Source: Sphingomonas colocasiae
GTDB lineage: Bacteria; Pseudomonadota; Alphaproteobacteria; Sphingomonadales; Sphingomonadaceae
Direction of reading: 5' to 3'
Length of the DNA: 64,000 bases
Assembly: GCF_019880585.1 (NCBI RefSeq)
Contig: NZ_JAINVV010000009.1
Coordinates: 415,756 to 479,755 of the forward strand
Both the position numbers and the translations under genes were made by a program. The notes under the pieces are model-generated. The model searched no databases, was not told the DNA's origin, and was given only the letters and a program-made list of their open reading frames with translations. This document shows, in pieces, positions 39,371-50,664 of the stretch (position 1 is its first letter; each line of letters opens with the position of its first letter).

Positions 39371-40528
39371 TCAGATCCATATGTCCTTGAATAACCGATC
39401 GAAATTGCCGCCGATCACTTTCTCGATCACACGCGGCGGATAGCCGGCGCGATCGAGTTCGGCGGCGATGATCTCGATCCGGCGCGCGCTGTTGAGATCG
39501 GGAACCGCGATCGGGCTGTCGCCTTCGCCCGGCGCGCCGATGCCTGTCTTCTGCCGCGCCTCGGCGGTCTTGCGGACGATGTCCATATAGGCGGGGGAGA
39601 TATCGACCGGCGTGATGCTCTGGTCCGAACCGATGCCGACATGATCCTCGCCGCATATGTCCAGCGCATGGCGAAGATGGCGAACGAACAGGGCGCGTGA
39701 CGCGGCGACGGGATCGTTGCCCAGGAAAGGCATCAGATAGATGCCGACGACGCCGCCCTTGTCCGCCACCGCGCGCAGCACGCTGTCCGGCTGGTTGCGC
39801 TGGCTGGCGAACACGGCGCGCGCGCCGGTGTGCGAGCAGGTGATCGGCCGGCTGGAGGCGGCGACCGCGTCGAGCGCGGTCCTGGGATTCGCGTGGCCGG
39901 TGTCGACCAGGATGCCGCGCGCGTTCATCCGCGCCACCGCTTCTCGCCCCAGCGGCGTCAGCCCCTCGCTGTCGGGCAGCGAGCTGCCCGCGCCCAGCGC
40001 GTTGCGGTCGTTATAGGTGAGCTGCATGATCTTCACCCACAGCCCGCCCAGGCTGTCGATCAGGCTCAGATCCTCGCCGATCATGCCCATGCCCTGAAAG
40101 CCGAAGATGATGCCGAGCTTCTTCTCCGCCTTGGCGGCGGCGATATCGGCATGCGTTTTCACCAGCCGGAAATAGTCGGGATGATTCTCGATATGCTGCA
40201 ACCATAGCGCGATCTCGCGCAATGTATTGGCGAGGTTGCCGGGCTTGCCCACGGTCAGGTTGATCGCGGTGATGCCCGATGCGCGCACCTGGTCGAGCTT
40301 GGCCTGGGTCATTTCGCCTGGGGGCGGGAAGGGCACGTTCCATGTGTCCGGCGATGCCAGCGCATCGATCACGATCGCCTTGTCGTAGAGCGCGCGGATC
40401 GCGGGCGGAATGACGGGTTCGGCGGCCGCCACGGCGCGCGCCGGTCCTGCCGCCAGGGCGCCGAGCGCGAGGCCCGCCGCACCCATGGCGAAGCCGCGCC
40501 GGTCCAGCATGAAGCGATCGTCGGTCAT
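39371..40528 (-). CDS. M19 dipeptidase-like exported protein with degenerate metal site
   Basis: This 385-residue protein has a Tat-type signal (MLDRRGFAMGAAGLALGALAAG). The M19 features present are LVDTGHANPRTALDA and RPITCSHTGARAVFASQRN (histidine ligands in the last part of the site) and HVGIGSDQS. The HxD motif normally found near the N-terminus is replaced by VIDALASPDTW, and the bridging glutamate by FGFQGMG, so the two-zinc centre appears incomplete. ATG 40528 gives a complete Tat signal. It is convergent with the VOC gene of the receptor-2 operon, only 17 bp apart. Confidence 0.8.
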   Translation of the reverse strand: MTDDRFMLDRRGFAMGAAGLALGALAAGPARAVAAAEPVIPPAIRALYDKAIVIDALASPDTWNVPFPPPGEMTQAKLDQVRASGITAINLTVGKPGNLANTLREIALWLQHIENHPDYFRLVKTHADIAAAKAEKKLGIIFGFQGMGMIGEDLSLIDSLGGLWVKIMQLTYNDRNALGAGSSLPDSEGLTPLGREAVARMNARGILVDTGHANPRTALDAVAASSRPITCSHTGARAVFASQRNQPDSVLRAVADKGGVVGIYLMPFLGNDPVAASRALFVRHLRHALDICGEDHVGIGSDQSITPVDISPAYMDIVRKTAEARQKTGIGAPGEGDSPIAVPDLNSARRIEIIAAELDRAGYPPRVIEKVIGGNFDRLFKDIWI

Positions 40529-40595
40529 TTCCACTCCCCCGATATCGATATGAACGGCTGAAGGCGGGGGCATGTGCCCCCGCCCGCGCACCAGG

Positions 40596-43349
40596 TCATG
40601 GCGCCGGGATCGGCGCCGGCTCGGGCGGCGCCACGTCGGTCAGCCCCAGTTGCTTCCAGTTGATCACCGCATTGTAGAGCATCCGGAACTCGCCCAGATT
40701 CTGCCAGCGCCAGATCGGGTTGGTCGCGAACATCACGATGCGCCCCTGGCCCTGAGGAATATTGACGATGGCCGGGCGGTCCTTCACCTGCTCGGCCCCG
40801 CGCATGAAGCCGCTCATCACGCCGTCCTTGCCCCCAGGGAACTGCATCAGCACGCGATCCTTCAGCCGCACCGGCACGCCCAGCAGCGCATTGGATGCCC
40901 AGCGCACCGGCATGGTGGTCTCGTCATAGCCATAGAAGATCGGGTTTGCCGGACGCAGCACCTTGGCGGTCACGATCGGGCCGGGCGCGTAAAAATTGCC
41001 TGAGGTCCGGGTGACCGTGATGTCGTCGACCAGCCCGAATTCGACGGGCACCGCGCTCGCGTCGCCGGTGGTGATCAGCGTGCCGCCCTGTTCGACGAAC
41101 TTGCGCAGCTCGACCATGCCTTCCAGCCCCATGCCGCCGCGCACATCATCGCTCGATCCGTAATCGCCGGAGAAGCGATATCGGTCGGTCTTGGTATAGG
41201 GCAGCGGCTTGCCCTTCACGGGCAGGTCGAACACGATGTCCTTGGTGGACCGGCCCTGGGTGGGCAGGATGATCACGTCGTATTTGGCGCGCAGGTCGCC
41301 GGCGCGAACCTGTTCCTTGAAGATCAGATCATAGGGCGTTTCGTGCTGGTCGAACGCATAGCGCAGCCAGCCGACCTTCTCGCTCGATCCCCAGGTGCTG
41401 AACACGGCGGTGCGCGGCAGCACGCTCTCATGCGCCTTGACGTCGGGTGCCCCGGAAACCGCGACAGCTTCGAGCCCGAGCTGCTCGACCGCCGGCTTCA
41501 GCGTGGCATAGGCGGCGCCGTCGACCAGCAGCGATCCGGCGGGCACCGTCGTGCCGCCGGCCTTGAACGCGGTCTCGACGATCCGCACGCCCGCATCCTT
41601 CAGCCGGAAGCGCAACGTCGCCATGCCGACCGATCCGTGATCGAGCACGGCATAGCTGCGCGCGCCGGCGGCCGGCATGCGGCCTTGCGGCACGAACCGG
41701 TCGACCGGCGTCACCGCGATGTCGAGCGCCGCCTTGTCCGCCACTTCGACGATGTCGGTGTGCGTCATCATGCCCATCGTCCATGCGGCGTCGTCATAGG
41801 TGGTCAGGTTTTCGTCCGGATAATCGTCCTGCTTCTTCAGCAGCATCTTGGCGAGCCGGCCATAGGGCTGGTCCAGCTTGATGATCAGCGATCCGGCGGG
41901 ATAGCTGCCTTCCTTCACCTTCACCGGCTGGGTCGCGCGGCCGATCTCGATGCCCTGCATCTGCAAGATGTTGGTGACGAAGGCGATGCGCGACGGATCG
42001 GCCTGACCCGCCGGGATGACATAGGCATAGGGCGGCCTGGACTTGCCCGCCTCGACCCCGTTCGCGCTCTTCTTGTAGAAATTCTCGAGGATCGTTCCCG
42101 GGAAACGCGCCGCGAGATCGAGCGCGGTCAGCACGCCGGTCTGCATATAGTTGGTGTTGTTGCGCATCGACCAGACGACCTCCTTGTAGGGAGGGGACGG
42201 GCGATACCAGTCGCGCTTGGTCCAGTCGCCGCCGCGCACGCTGCTCTGCACCTCGGGCGCGACATGGCGGAGCATCGTGGTCGCGCCGGCATTGCCGAAC
42301 GTCTCGTACATGCGCAGCATGCCATTGTGGTTCGATGCCATGAAGGCGAGATAACCGGGGGTCCACGCATCGACGAAGCCGTGCGTCCACACGCCGGGCA
42401 TGCCGTATTTGGTGAGCTGCGCCATCTCGAAATTGGAAAACCAGGGCAGTTCGCCGAACAGGATAGGATCGAGATCGGGGTTCTGTGGCGCCTGCCCGCT
42501 ATAGGTGTACATGAAGGGCACCGATTCATGCAGCTCGTGCATGATCGGCGGGTGCCAATCGAGATAATATTTCAGCAGGTGGCGCGCGCTGACGTCCGAG
42601 AAATTGATGTCGCGATTATTGTCGTGATAGATGTATTTGCCCCAATAGGGCGGGCCGCCGGGCTTGTTGCGATCGTCCTTCTCGTCGATCAGATTGCGGT
42701 AGTACCAGTCGACATAACGGTCGCGGCCATCGGCCTCCAGAACGGGGCTGATCGCCACCACCAGATTGTCGCGGATGCCCTGGATCATCGCGCTGTCCTC
42801 GGTCAGCAGGCGATAGGCGAGTTCCATCAGCATTTCGGGCGGACCGGTTTCCGCGCTGTGGAGGCCGCCGGACAGATGATAGATCGGCTTGGTCGCCGCG
42901 ATCACGCCCGGCGCGTCGGCGGCGCTCAGCTTGCGCGGATCGGCGAGCAGCGCGAGATTCTTCTTGTAGCTGTCGAGCTTCGCGAGATTCTCCTCGGACG
43001 AGATCATGACGACCACATTTTCGCGGCCTTCTTCGGACTTGCCGATCTCGATGATCTTCACGCGCGGCGATTTGGCGGCGAGCGCGCGATAATAGCCGAT
43101 GATCTGGTCGTAATAATGCAGCGTGTTGGGCGCGCCGATATGGTTGCCCAATATGTCCTTGGGCGACGGGATGGTCGTCGATGCGGGCAGGTGATCCACC
43201 AGCGGGCTCATGAATTCCGGCTTGGTCGTCCATTGCTTCACCGTCTTGGCGAAGTCCGCATCCATGGTCTGAGCCCAAGCCGTCTGTGCCGACGCGGTCG
43301 TCATCAGCAATGCCCCGATTGCTGCACCCAGCACTGTCTTTCCTGCCAC
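40596..43349 (-). CDS. M14 family zinc carboxypeptidase, exported
   Basis: This 917-residue protein has a signal sequence (VAGKTVLGAAIGALLMTTASAQTAWAQ) after a GTG start preceded by AAGGGG. The M14 domain carries GGLHSAETG with the HxxE zinc ligands near residue 162 and further motifs DGRDRYVDWYY and HELHES. The C-terminal ~400 residues include a class I glutamine-amidotransferase-like segment (YDVIILPTQGRSTKDIVFDL), a combination seen in some Bacteroidetes-type and sphingomonad M14 enzymes. It would trim peptides in the periplasm. The start lies 572 bp upstream of receptor 3, divergent. Confidence 0.88.
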   Translation of the reverse strand: MAGKTVLGAAIGALLMTTASAQTAWAQTMDADFAKTVKQWTTKPEFMSPLVDHLPASTTIPSPKDILGNHIGAPNTLHYYDQIIGYYRALAAKSPRVKIIEIGKSEEGRENVVVMISSEENLAKLDSYKKNLALLADPRKLSAADAPGVIAATKPIYHLSGGLHSAETGPPEMLMELAYRLLTEDSAMIQGIRDNLVVAISPVLEADGRDRYVDWYYRNLIDEKDDRNKPGGPPYWGKYIYHDNNRDINFSDVSARHLLKYYLDWHPPIMHELHESVPFMYTYSGQAPQNPDLDPILFGELPWFSNFEMAQLTKYGMPGVWTHGFVDAWTPGYLAFMASNHNGMLRMYETFGNAGATTMLRHVAPEVQSSVRGGDWTKRDWYRPSPPYKEVVWSMRNNTNYMQTGVLTALDLAARFPGTILENFYKKSANGVEAGKSRPPYAYVIPAGQADPSRIAFVTNILQMQGIEIGRATQPVKVKEGSYPAGSLIIKLDQPYGRLAKMLLKKQDDYPDENLTTYDDAAWTMGMMTHTDIVEVADKAALDIAVTPVDRFVPQGRMPAAGARSYAVLDHGSVGMATLRFRLKDAGVRIVETAFKAGGTTVPAGSLLVDGAAYATLKPAVEQLGLEAVAVSGAPDVKAHESVLPRTAVFSTWGSSEKVGWLRYAFDQHETPYDLIFKEQVRAGDLRAKYDVIILPTQGRSTKDIVFDLPVKGKPLPYTKTDRYRFSGDYGSSDDVRGGMGLEGMVELRKFVEQGGTLITTGDASAVPVEFGLVDDITVTRTSGNFYAPGPIVTAKVLRPANPIFYGYDETTMPVRWASNALLGVPVRLKDRVLMQFPGGKDGVMSGFMRGAEQVKDRPAIVNIPQGQGRIVMFATNPIWRWQNLGEFRMLYNAVINWKQLGLTDVAPPEPAPIPAP

Positions 43350-43921
43350 CCGCTGCCCCTTTTGATGATGATGCGCCCCTGGCGGGCGGCACCGGTCCGG
43401 TAAAGATACAAGCTGGCTTCCGCGCCGCAACACTGCCGCCCGGGATCAGCATGGTGCATGATGGTTTCCCGTTTCCGCTTCCGAGCGCAACTTGTTTTCG
43501 TCACAAATGAGACAAGTGCGCGGATGTTACGGCGGATATTGCATTACATGTTATCGAGTGTTGCGTTTGGCGCAAAAACTGTTGCCCAAATGCACGGAAA
43601 TGTCGCCAATCGACCGGAAAGCGCAATCCGGGCGGCGATCCGCGCCGGCAAACGCATGATTTAGATTGACCCTCCAAACCGGCTGCGACACGTTTCGACG
43701 CAGCAGGGGCGTGGGCGCGCTGGGTCGAACATCGTCTTCGGTCGAAACAATATGGGGCGTCCGAATTGGGCAGTCGTCGGCGGAAGGGGAATCCAGACAG
43801 TTCCGGATCATGAGCCATTGGGGGCGGTCGCCTCCGATGCGCGAAGCCGTGTCGGCCTCTGCTGAACAAGGATGGCGGATCGATCCGCCGTCGCAAGATT
43901 GGGGTAACAGGGAGAAGAGAA
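43350..43921. other. Long regulatory intergenic region before receptor 3
   Basis: The 572-bp region between the M14 and receptor-3 starts holds no convincing gene. It contains an inverted repeat TTGCGTTTGGCGCAA (43561-43575) and a larger imperfect one, GCGCAACTTG (43485-43494) against CAAGTGCGC (43513-43521). These are candidate operators or a leader structure for the divergent genes. A short reading frame at 43666-44052 overlaps the receptor start and is not supported. Confidence 0.5.
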
Positions 43922-46225
43922 ATGGTGCGTCTCGGATTGAAATCGCTGCATGTCGATCGCTGCCGGGTGATGCTGCTCGCCGCCACGGCGATGGCGGGTG
44001 TGAGCGGAACCGCGTTCGCGCAGGAAACCGCCACTGCGACGACCGGCTATGAGGACGAGATCGTCGTCACCGCGCTGAAGCGCAGCACCAACCTCCAGGA
44101 AACGCCGATCTCGATCTCGGCGGTCACCGGAGACGCCATCGCGAATTCGGGCGTGCAGAGCATCGCCGATCTGAACGCGTCGGTGCCCAGCCTCACCTTC
44201 GTCGATGGCGGCCCGTCCAGCCGCCGTGTCGTCATCCGCGGCATCCAGGCCGCGGGCGAGCCGACCGTCGGCACCTATTATGATGAAACCCCGGTCACCG
44301 GCGCGATCGGCGCCGGCAACGACGCGGGTGGATCGACCCCCGAACTGCGCCTGTTCGATGTCGAGCGCGTCGAGGTGCTGCGCGGTCCGCAGGGCACGCT
44401 CTACGGCTCCGGATCGATGGGCGGCACGCTGCGCGTGATCTATGAAAAGCCCAAATTCGATACCGAGTTCGCGGCCGATGTCAGCCTGTCGGGTACGCGC
44501 GGCGGCGGCGCCAATTACGAAGGCAGCGCGATGGTCAACGTGCCGCTGGTCGACGACAAGATCGCGGTCCGCGCGGTCGGCTTCTACCGCAATGCGGAGG
44601 GCTTCATCGACAACACCACGCTCAACATCAAGAATATCAACGACCAGAAGAGCTATGGCGGCCGTCTGCTCGTCCGCCTGCAGCCGACCGAGGATCTGAC
44701 GATCGACGCGGCCGCCTATATCAACCGTTCGCGCACCGACACCAATGCCTGGACGCTGAGTTCGGGCAAGTACAAGTCCGACGCGCTGACCCGCCAGCCC
44801 GTCCGCGACGATCTCGAACTCTACAGCCTCACGGCCAATTATGATTTCGGCGGCGTCACGCTGACGGGTATCGTCTCCTATCTCGAACGCGATCTGGATG
44901 CGGTGTCGGACGTGTCGCGCTTCATCCGCTCAACGCGGACGGCGGCGGGTTGCGCCGCGCGCGTCGGCGGCGGTGCCGCCTGCACGCCCACCCAGCTCAC
45001 CAACTATTATGCGCTGGTCGATTCGCAATCGAGCTCGGCGCTCTATCCGCAGCAGACCATGTCGAGCTGGACCGCCGAGCTGCGGCTGAGCTCCGACGGC
45101 AGCGGCCCGTTCAACTGGACGGTCGGCGGCTTCTTCTCGGATCGCGACACCCATGTCGCCAATCCGCAGGTCAACACCGATCCGGTCACCGGCCGGGTGA
45201 TCGAGCCGCAGCAGATCGCGACGATCCGCTTCATCGACGACAGCCTGCGTCAGGTCGCGGTGTTCGGCGAATTCTCCTATGACGTCACCGACAAGCTGAA
45301 CCTGACCGCCGGCGCGCGCTACTTCAAATATGACAAGGACATCAGCGGCCAGACCACGATCGGGTCGATCCTGGTCGGCGCCGTGGTGCGCCCGCTGTCC
45401 TTCGTCGACTCCTCGGAAGACGGCACCGCGTTCAAGTTCAACGCGTCGTACAAGATCACGCCCGACGTGATGCTCTATGCCGAAGCGGCGCAGGGCTTCC
45501 GTCCGGGTGGCGCGAACCAGGTGATCGGCCTGGCGCAGGAACTGACGCCCTACACGTCGGACAGCCTGTGGAACTACGAGATCGGCCTGAAGAACACGCT
45601 GTTCGACCGGCGCCTGTTCCTCAATATCGACGTGTTCCAGATCGACTGGAGCGACATGCAGATCACCGGGCGCACGCCCAACGGCGCCTTCGCCTTCATC
45701 ACCAATGCGGGCAAGGCGCGGGTGCGCGGCGTGGAGTTCGAAACCACGATCCGGCCGGCCGAGGGTTTCTCGATTACGGGCAACGCATCCTATATCGATG
45801 CCAAGCTGCGTGAGAACCAGTCGAACGCCAATGTCAGCGCGCCGGGCCTCAAGGGCGATCGTATCCCCTATGTGCCCAAATTCTCGGCGGGCATCGCCGC
45901 GCAATATCAGTGGGCGCTGAGCGATACGCTGTCGGGCTTCGTGCGGATCGACGCCAACACCGTGGGCGGATCCTATTCGGACTTCCGTCCGAGCGGCCAG
46001 CCGACGGTCAACTTCACGCGATATATCGACGATTATCAGCTCGCGAACATGCGCGTCGGCGTCGAAGGGCCGGAGAATCGCTGGGGCGCCTATCTGTTCG
46101 TGACGAATTTGTTCGACAGCACCGCGATCACACGCGCCTCGTCGAGCGCGATCGCGGTCAGCCGCACGTTGGTCAACAGCGCCGCGCCGCGCACGATCGG
46201 GGCGAATTTCCGTACCCGCTTCTGA
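43922..46225 (+). CDS. TonB-dependent outer-membrane receptor 3
   Basis: This 767-residue receptor has a signal sequence (ending before AQETATATTGYED), plug EIVVTALKRSTNLQETPISISAVTGDAIA, and MSSW... strands, and ends in a terminal phenylalanine (GANFRTRF). It contains VEVLRGPQGTLYGSGSMGGTLRV, which is typical. Its closest look is to receptor 2, though both diverge in the barrel. It precedes an exported amidohydrolase behind a UUCG-type hairpin. Confidence 0.92.
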   Translation: MVRLGLKSLHVDRCRVMLLAATAMAGVSGTAFAQETATATTGYEDEIVVTALKRSTNLQETPISISAVTGDAIANSGVQSIADLNASVPSLTFVDGGPSSRRVVIRGIQAAGEPTVGTYYDETPVTGAIGAGNDAGGSTPELRLFDVERVEVLRGPQGTLYGSGSMGGTLRVIYEKPKFDTEFAADVSLSGTRGGGANYEGSAMVNVPLVDDKIAVRAVGFYRNAEGFIDNTTLNIKNINDQKSYGGRLLVRLQPTEDLTIDAAAYINRSRTDTNAWTLSSGKYKSDALTRQPVRDDLELYSLTANYDFGGVTLTGIVSYLERDLDAVSDVSRFIRSTRTAAGCAARVGGGAACTPTQLTNYYALVDSQSSSALYPQQTMSSWTAELRLSSDGSGPFNWTVGGFFSDRDTHVANPQVNTDPVTGRVIEPQQIATIRFIDDSLRQVAVFGEFSYDVTDKLNLTAGARYFKYDKDISGQTTIGSILVGAVVRPLSFVDSSEDGTAFKFNASYKITPDVMLYAEAAQGFRPGGANQVIGLAQELTPYTSDSLWNYEIGLKNTLFDRRLFLNIDVFQIDWSDMQITGRTPNGAFAFITNAGKARVRGVEFETTIRPAEGFSITGNASYIDAKLRENQSNANVSAPGLKGDRIPYVPKFSAGIAAQYQWALSDTLSGFVRIDANTVGGSYSDFRPSGQPTVNFTRYIDDYQLANMRVGVEGPENRWGAYLFVTNLFDSTAITRASSSAIAVSRTLVNSAAPRTIGANFRTRF

Positions 46226-46251
46226 TCTTCGCGATTGATAGAGTGAATAAA

Positions 46252-46273
46252 GGGGGCATCTTCGGATGCCCCC
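46252..46273 (+). terminator. GGGGGCATC-TTCG-GATGCCCCC hairpin (possible weak terminator)
   Basis: A perfect 9-bp GC-rich stem closed by a TTCG tetraloop lies between receptor 3 and the amidohydrolase, 26-47 bp after the receptor stop. No T-run follows, so it is more likely an attenuator or mRNA stabiliser than a full terminator. Confidence 0.6.
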
Positions 46274-46289
46274 GCTTCCTGGAGTTCCC

Positions 46290-47603
46290 ATGACCATTTC
46301 CAAGACCTTCCGCCTCGGCGTCGCGGCGCTCGCGCTGTGCGCGGCCACCGCTCCGGCATTCGCGCGCGATGTCGTCATCCATGCCGGCCGCCTGATCGAT
46401 GGCGTATCGGCGCAACCGCGCGAGAAGGTCTCGATCGTCGTGAAGGACGATCGCATCGTCGATGTGCAGGCGGGCTTCGTCACGCCGGCGGGCGCGGAGG
46501 TCGTCGATCTGTCTTCGGCGACGGTGCTGCCGGGCCTGATCGACATGCACGATCACATCACCGGCCAGTATAGCGGCAGGAATCCGATCGCCGAACGCTT
46601 CACCACCAGCGAGATCGACACCGCCTACCAGTCGGTCGCCTATGCGCGGCGGACGCTCGACGCGGGCTTCACGTCCGTGCGTGACGTGGGCGGCGATACC
46701 GGCGTCGTCGTCGCGTTGAAGCGTGCGATCGCCAACGGAGCGATCGCCGGGCCGCGCCTCTGGGTCTCCGGCCATCCGCTCGGCCCCAGCGGCGGTCACG
46801 GCGATCCGCAGAACGGCATCCGCACCGATCTCGATCTCCATGGGGAGAACCAGGTGGTCGACGGACCCGACGATGCCGTCCGCATCGTCCGGCAGATGCA
46901 CCGCGACGGCGTCAACCTGATCAAGATCATGCCCAGCGGCGGCGTGCTCAGCATCGGCGACGATCCCAACGCCACGCTGATGACCGATGCGGAGATCAAG
47001 GCGGTGGTCGATACCGCGCATCGGCTCGGCATGCGCGTGGCCGCGCACGCGCATGGGCAGGATGCGATCGTCCGCGCCTCGGCGCTCGGCGTCGATTCGA
47101 TCGAGCACGGCTCGTTCGGCGATGCCGCCGCGTACAAGGTGATGAAGGAACATGGCACCTGGCTGGTGCCGACGCTGCTGGTGGCGGACACTGTCGTGAA
47201 GATCGCCAAGGCGCGTCCCGACTCGCTGCCGCCATCCTCGGCCAAGAAAGCGCTGGAGGTCGGCCCGATCACCATCCGCAATCTGGGCGCGGCCTATCGC
47301 GCGGGCGTGAAGATCGCCTTCGGCACCGATCAGGGCATGGCGCCGCATGGCACCAACGGCCAGGAATTCGCGCTGATGGTGAGCGCGGGCATGACGCCGA
47401 TGGACGCGATCCGCGCCGCCACCACCAATGCCGCCGAACTGCTCGGTGCGCCGGGCGATGTCGGTTCGGTGCAGGCCGGGCGTTTCGCCGATATCATCGC
47501 GGTTTCGGGCAACCCGCTGTCCGACGTCACCGAACTGGAACGTGTGCGTTTCGTGATGAAGGGCGGGGCAGTGGTGAAGCCCTGGGTCGCCGCCGGCAAA
47601 TAG
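46290..47603 (+). CDS. Exported metal-dependent amidohydrolase
   Basis: This 437-residue protein has a signal sequence (MTISKTFRLGVAALALCAATAPAFA). The amidohydrolase fold shows LIDMHDHITGQ (HxH metal ligands), RVAAHAHGQDAIVRA, and FGTDQGMAPHG near the C-terminus (aspartate ligand). The RDVVIHAGRLIDG opening and SGNPLSDVTELERVRFVMKGG end fit the imidazolonepropionase/Xaa-Pro dipeptidase-like (M38) group. GGAG precedes ATG 46290. It lies in the same direction as receptor 3, so it may process the compound imported through it; the substrate is not visible. Confidence 0.87.
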   Translation: MTISKTFRLGVAALALCAATAPAFARDVVIHAGRLIDGVSAQPREKVSIVVKDDRIVDVQAGFVTPAGAEVVDLSSATVLPGLIDMHDHITGQYSGRNPIAERFTTSEIDTAYQSVAYARRTLDAGFTSVRDVGGDTGVVVALKRAIANGAIAGPRLWVSGHPLGPSGGHGDPQNGIRTDLDLHGENQVVDGPDDAVRIVRQMHRDGVNLIKIMPSGGVLSIGDDPNATLMTDAEIKAVVDTAHRLGMRVAAHAHGQDAIVRASALGVDSIEHGSFGDAAAYKVMKEHGTWLVPTLLVADTVVKIAKARPDSLPPSSAKKALEVGPITIRNLGAAYRAGVKIAFGTDQGMAPHGTNGQEFALMVSAGMTPMDAIRAATTNAAELLGAPGDVGSVQAGRFADIIAVSGNPLSDVTELERVRFVMKGGAVVKPWVAAGK

Positions 47604-47613
47604 GATGATCCAA

Positions 47614-47647
47614 CGGGCAGTCGATGCCGCTGCATCGGTTGCCCGTC
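47614..47647 (+). terminator. Hairpin after the amidohydrolase
   Basis: ACGGGCA (47614-47620) and TGCCCGT (47641-47647) plus an inner CGATGC/GCATCG stem form a long hairpin 11 bp after the stop. No strong T-run follows, so it is probably a transcription stop or 3' end stabiliser. Confidence 0.45.
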
Positions 47648-47725
47648 ATTCTCCGGAACATGGGTCGATCGATCAATGTGACCCAGAAAACCGATTTGCG
47701 CTTATTGCGATCGATTCTTATCTTT

Positions 47726-47749
47726 GGGCTTCGGACATCACGGAAGCCC
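47726..47749 (+). other. Leader hairpin overlapping the DUF2061 ribosome-binding site
   Basis: GGGCTTC (47726-47732) and GAAGCCC (47743-47749) form a 7-bp stem whose right arm covers the GGAAG ribosome-binding site, 5 bp before the ATG of the DUF2061 gene. It could control translation. Confidence 0.45.
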
Positions 47750-47753
47750 AGCC

Positions 47754-47969
47754 ATGCCAAGCGATCTCGCCAAGACGCTCACCTATCTCGCGCTGCACCT
47801 CACGATCGGCTTTTCGGTTGCCTATGTGCTGACGGGGTCGCTCGCCATCGCCGGCGGCATCGCGCTGATCGAACCCTGCATCAATGCCGTCGCCTTCTTC
47901 TTCCACGAGAAGGCGTGGAAGCGGATGGGCCAGCGGCGAACGGCAGGGGCGGCTCTCATGGCCGCCTGA
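47754..47969 (+). CDS. DUF2061 family membrane protein
   Basis: This 71-residue protein has two hydrophobic helices (LALHLTIGFSVAYVLTGSLAIAGGIALI) and a polar C-terminus (FFFHEKAWKRMGQRR). The EPCINAVAFFFHEKAW motif is the signature of DUF2061 (PF09834), small membrane proteins of unknown function. ATG 47754 (MPSDLAKTLT) is preferred over an in-frame start 30 bp upstream because a ribosome-binding site sits just before it. Confidence 0.85.
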   Translation: MPSDLAKTLTYLALHLTIGFSVAYVLTGSLAIAGGIALIEPCINAVAFFFHEKAWKRMGQRRTAGAALMAA

Positions 47970-47983
47970 ATGCACCAACATCC

Positions 47984-48067
47984 TGTCATTCCCGCGCACG
48001 CGGGAATCCAGGCGATGTCGAACATAGCGTTCCACGACACTGGATTCCCGCATGCGGGGAAATGACA
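47984..48067. repeat. Palindromic intergenic repeat (TGTCATTCCCGCG...CGGGAATGACA type)
   Basis: Two inverted arms, TGTCATTCCCGCGCACGCGG... (47984-48011) and CTGGATTCCCGCATGCGGGG... (48040-48067), each contain their own short palindrome. The pattern is a common bacterial intergenic repeat. It sits between the convergent DUF2061 and thiC genes. Confidence 0.8.
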
Positions 48068-48072
48068 TTGGA

Positions 48073-50517
<2,445 letters not shown>

Positions 50518-50571
50518 CTAGACGCAATGTCGTGCGGGCGAAAGCGGGATATTCGTCTCCCTCCGGCGCTG

Positions 50572-50664
50572 GAGCGTTTCCACCATCAGCGGAAACGCTC
50601 AGGTCTTTTGCGGTCGCATTTTCCGAGGCGTCGACCGTAAACGGTCAACTCGAAAATGGTCTAG
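50572..50664 (+). repeat. Two-hairpin intergenic element, copy A
   Basis: Two hairpins in tandem: GAGCGTTTCC...GGAAACGCTC (50572-50600) and GCATTTTCCGAG...CTCGAAAATGG (50616-50660), the second with an inner GACCGT-AAACGGTC stem, ending in CTAG. It lies just beyond the stop codon of the S46 peptidase (the last bases include that stop). Copy B lies at 54468-54560 in opposite orientation. Confidence 0.8.

Noticed and set aside
41343..43403. Long forward reading frame (686 codons) opposite the M14 gene
   Set aside because: Composition-driven antisense frame; no domains, and the reverse strand has a clear zinc peptidase.
43666..44052. Short forward frame before receptor 3
   Set aside because: Overlaps the receptor start in another frame; no ribosome-binding site or domain.
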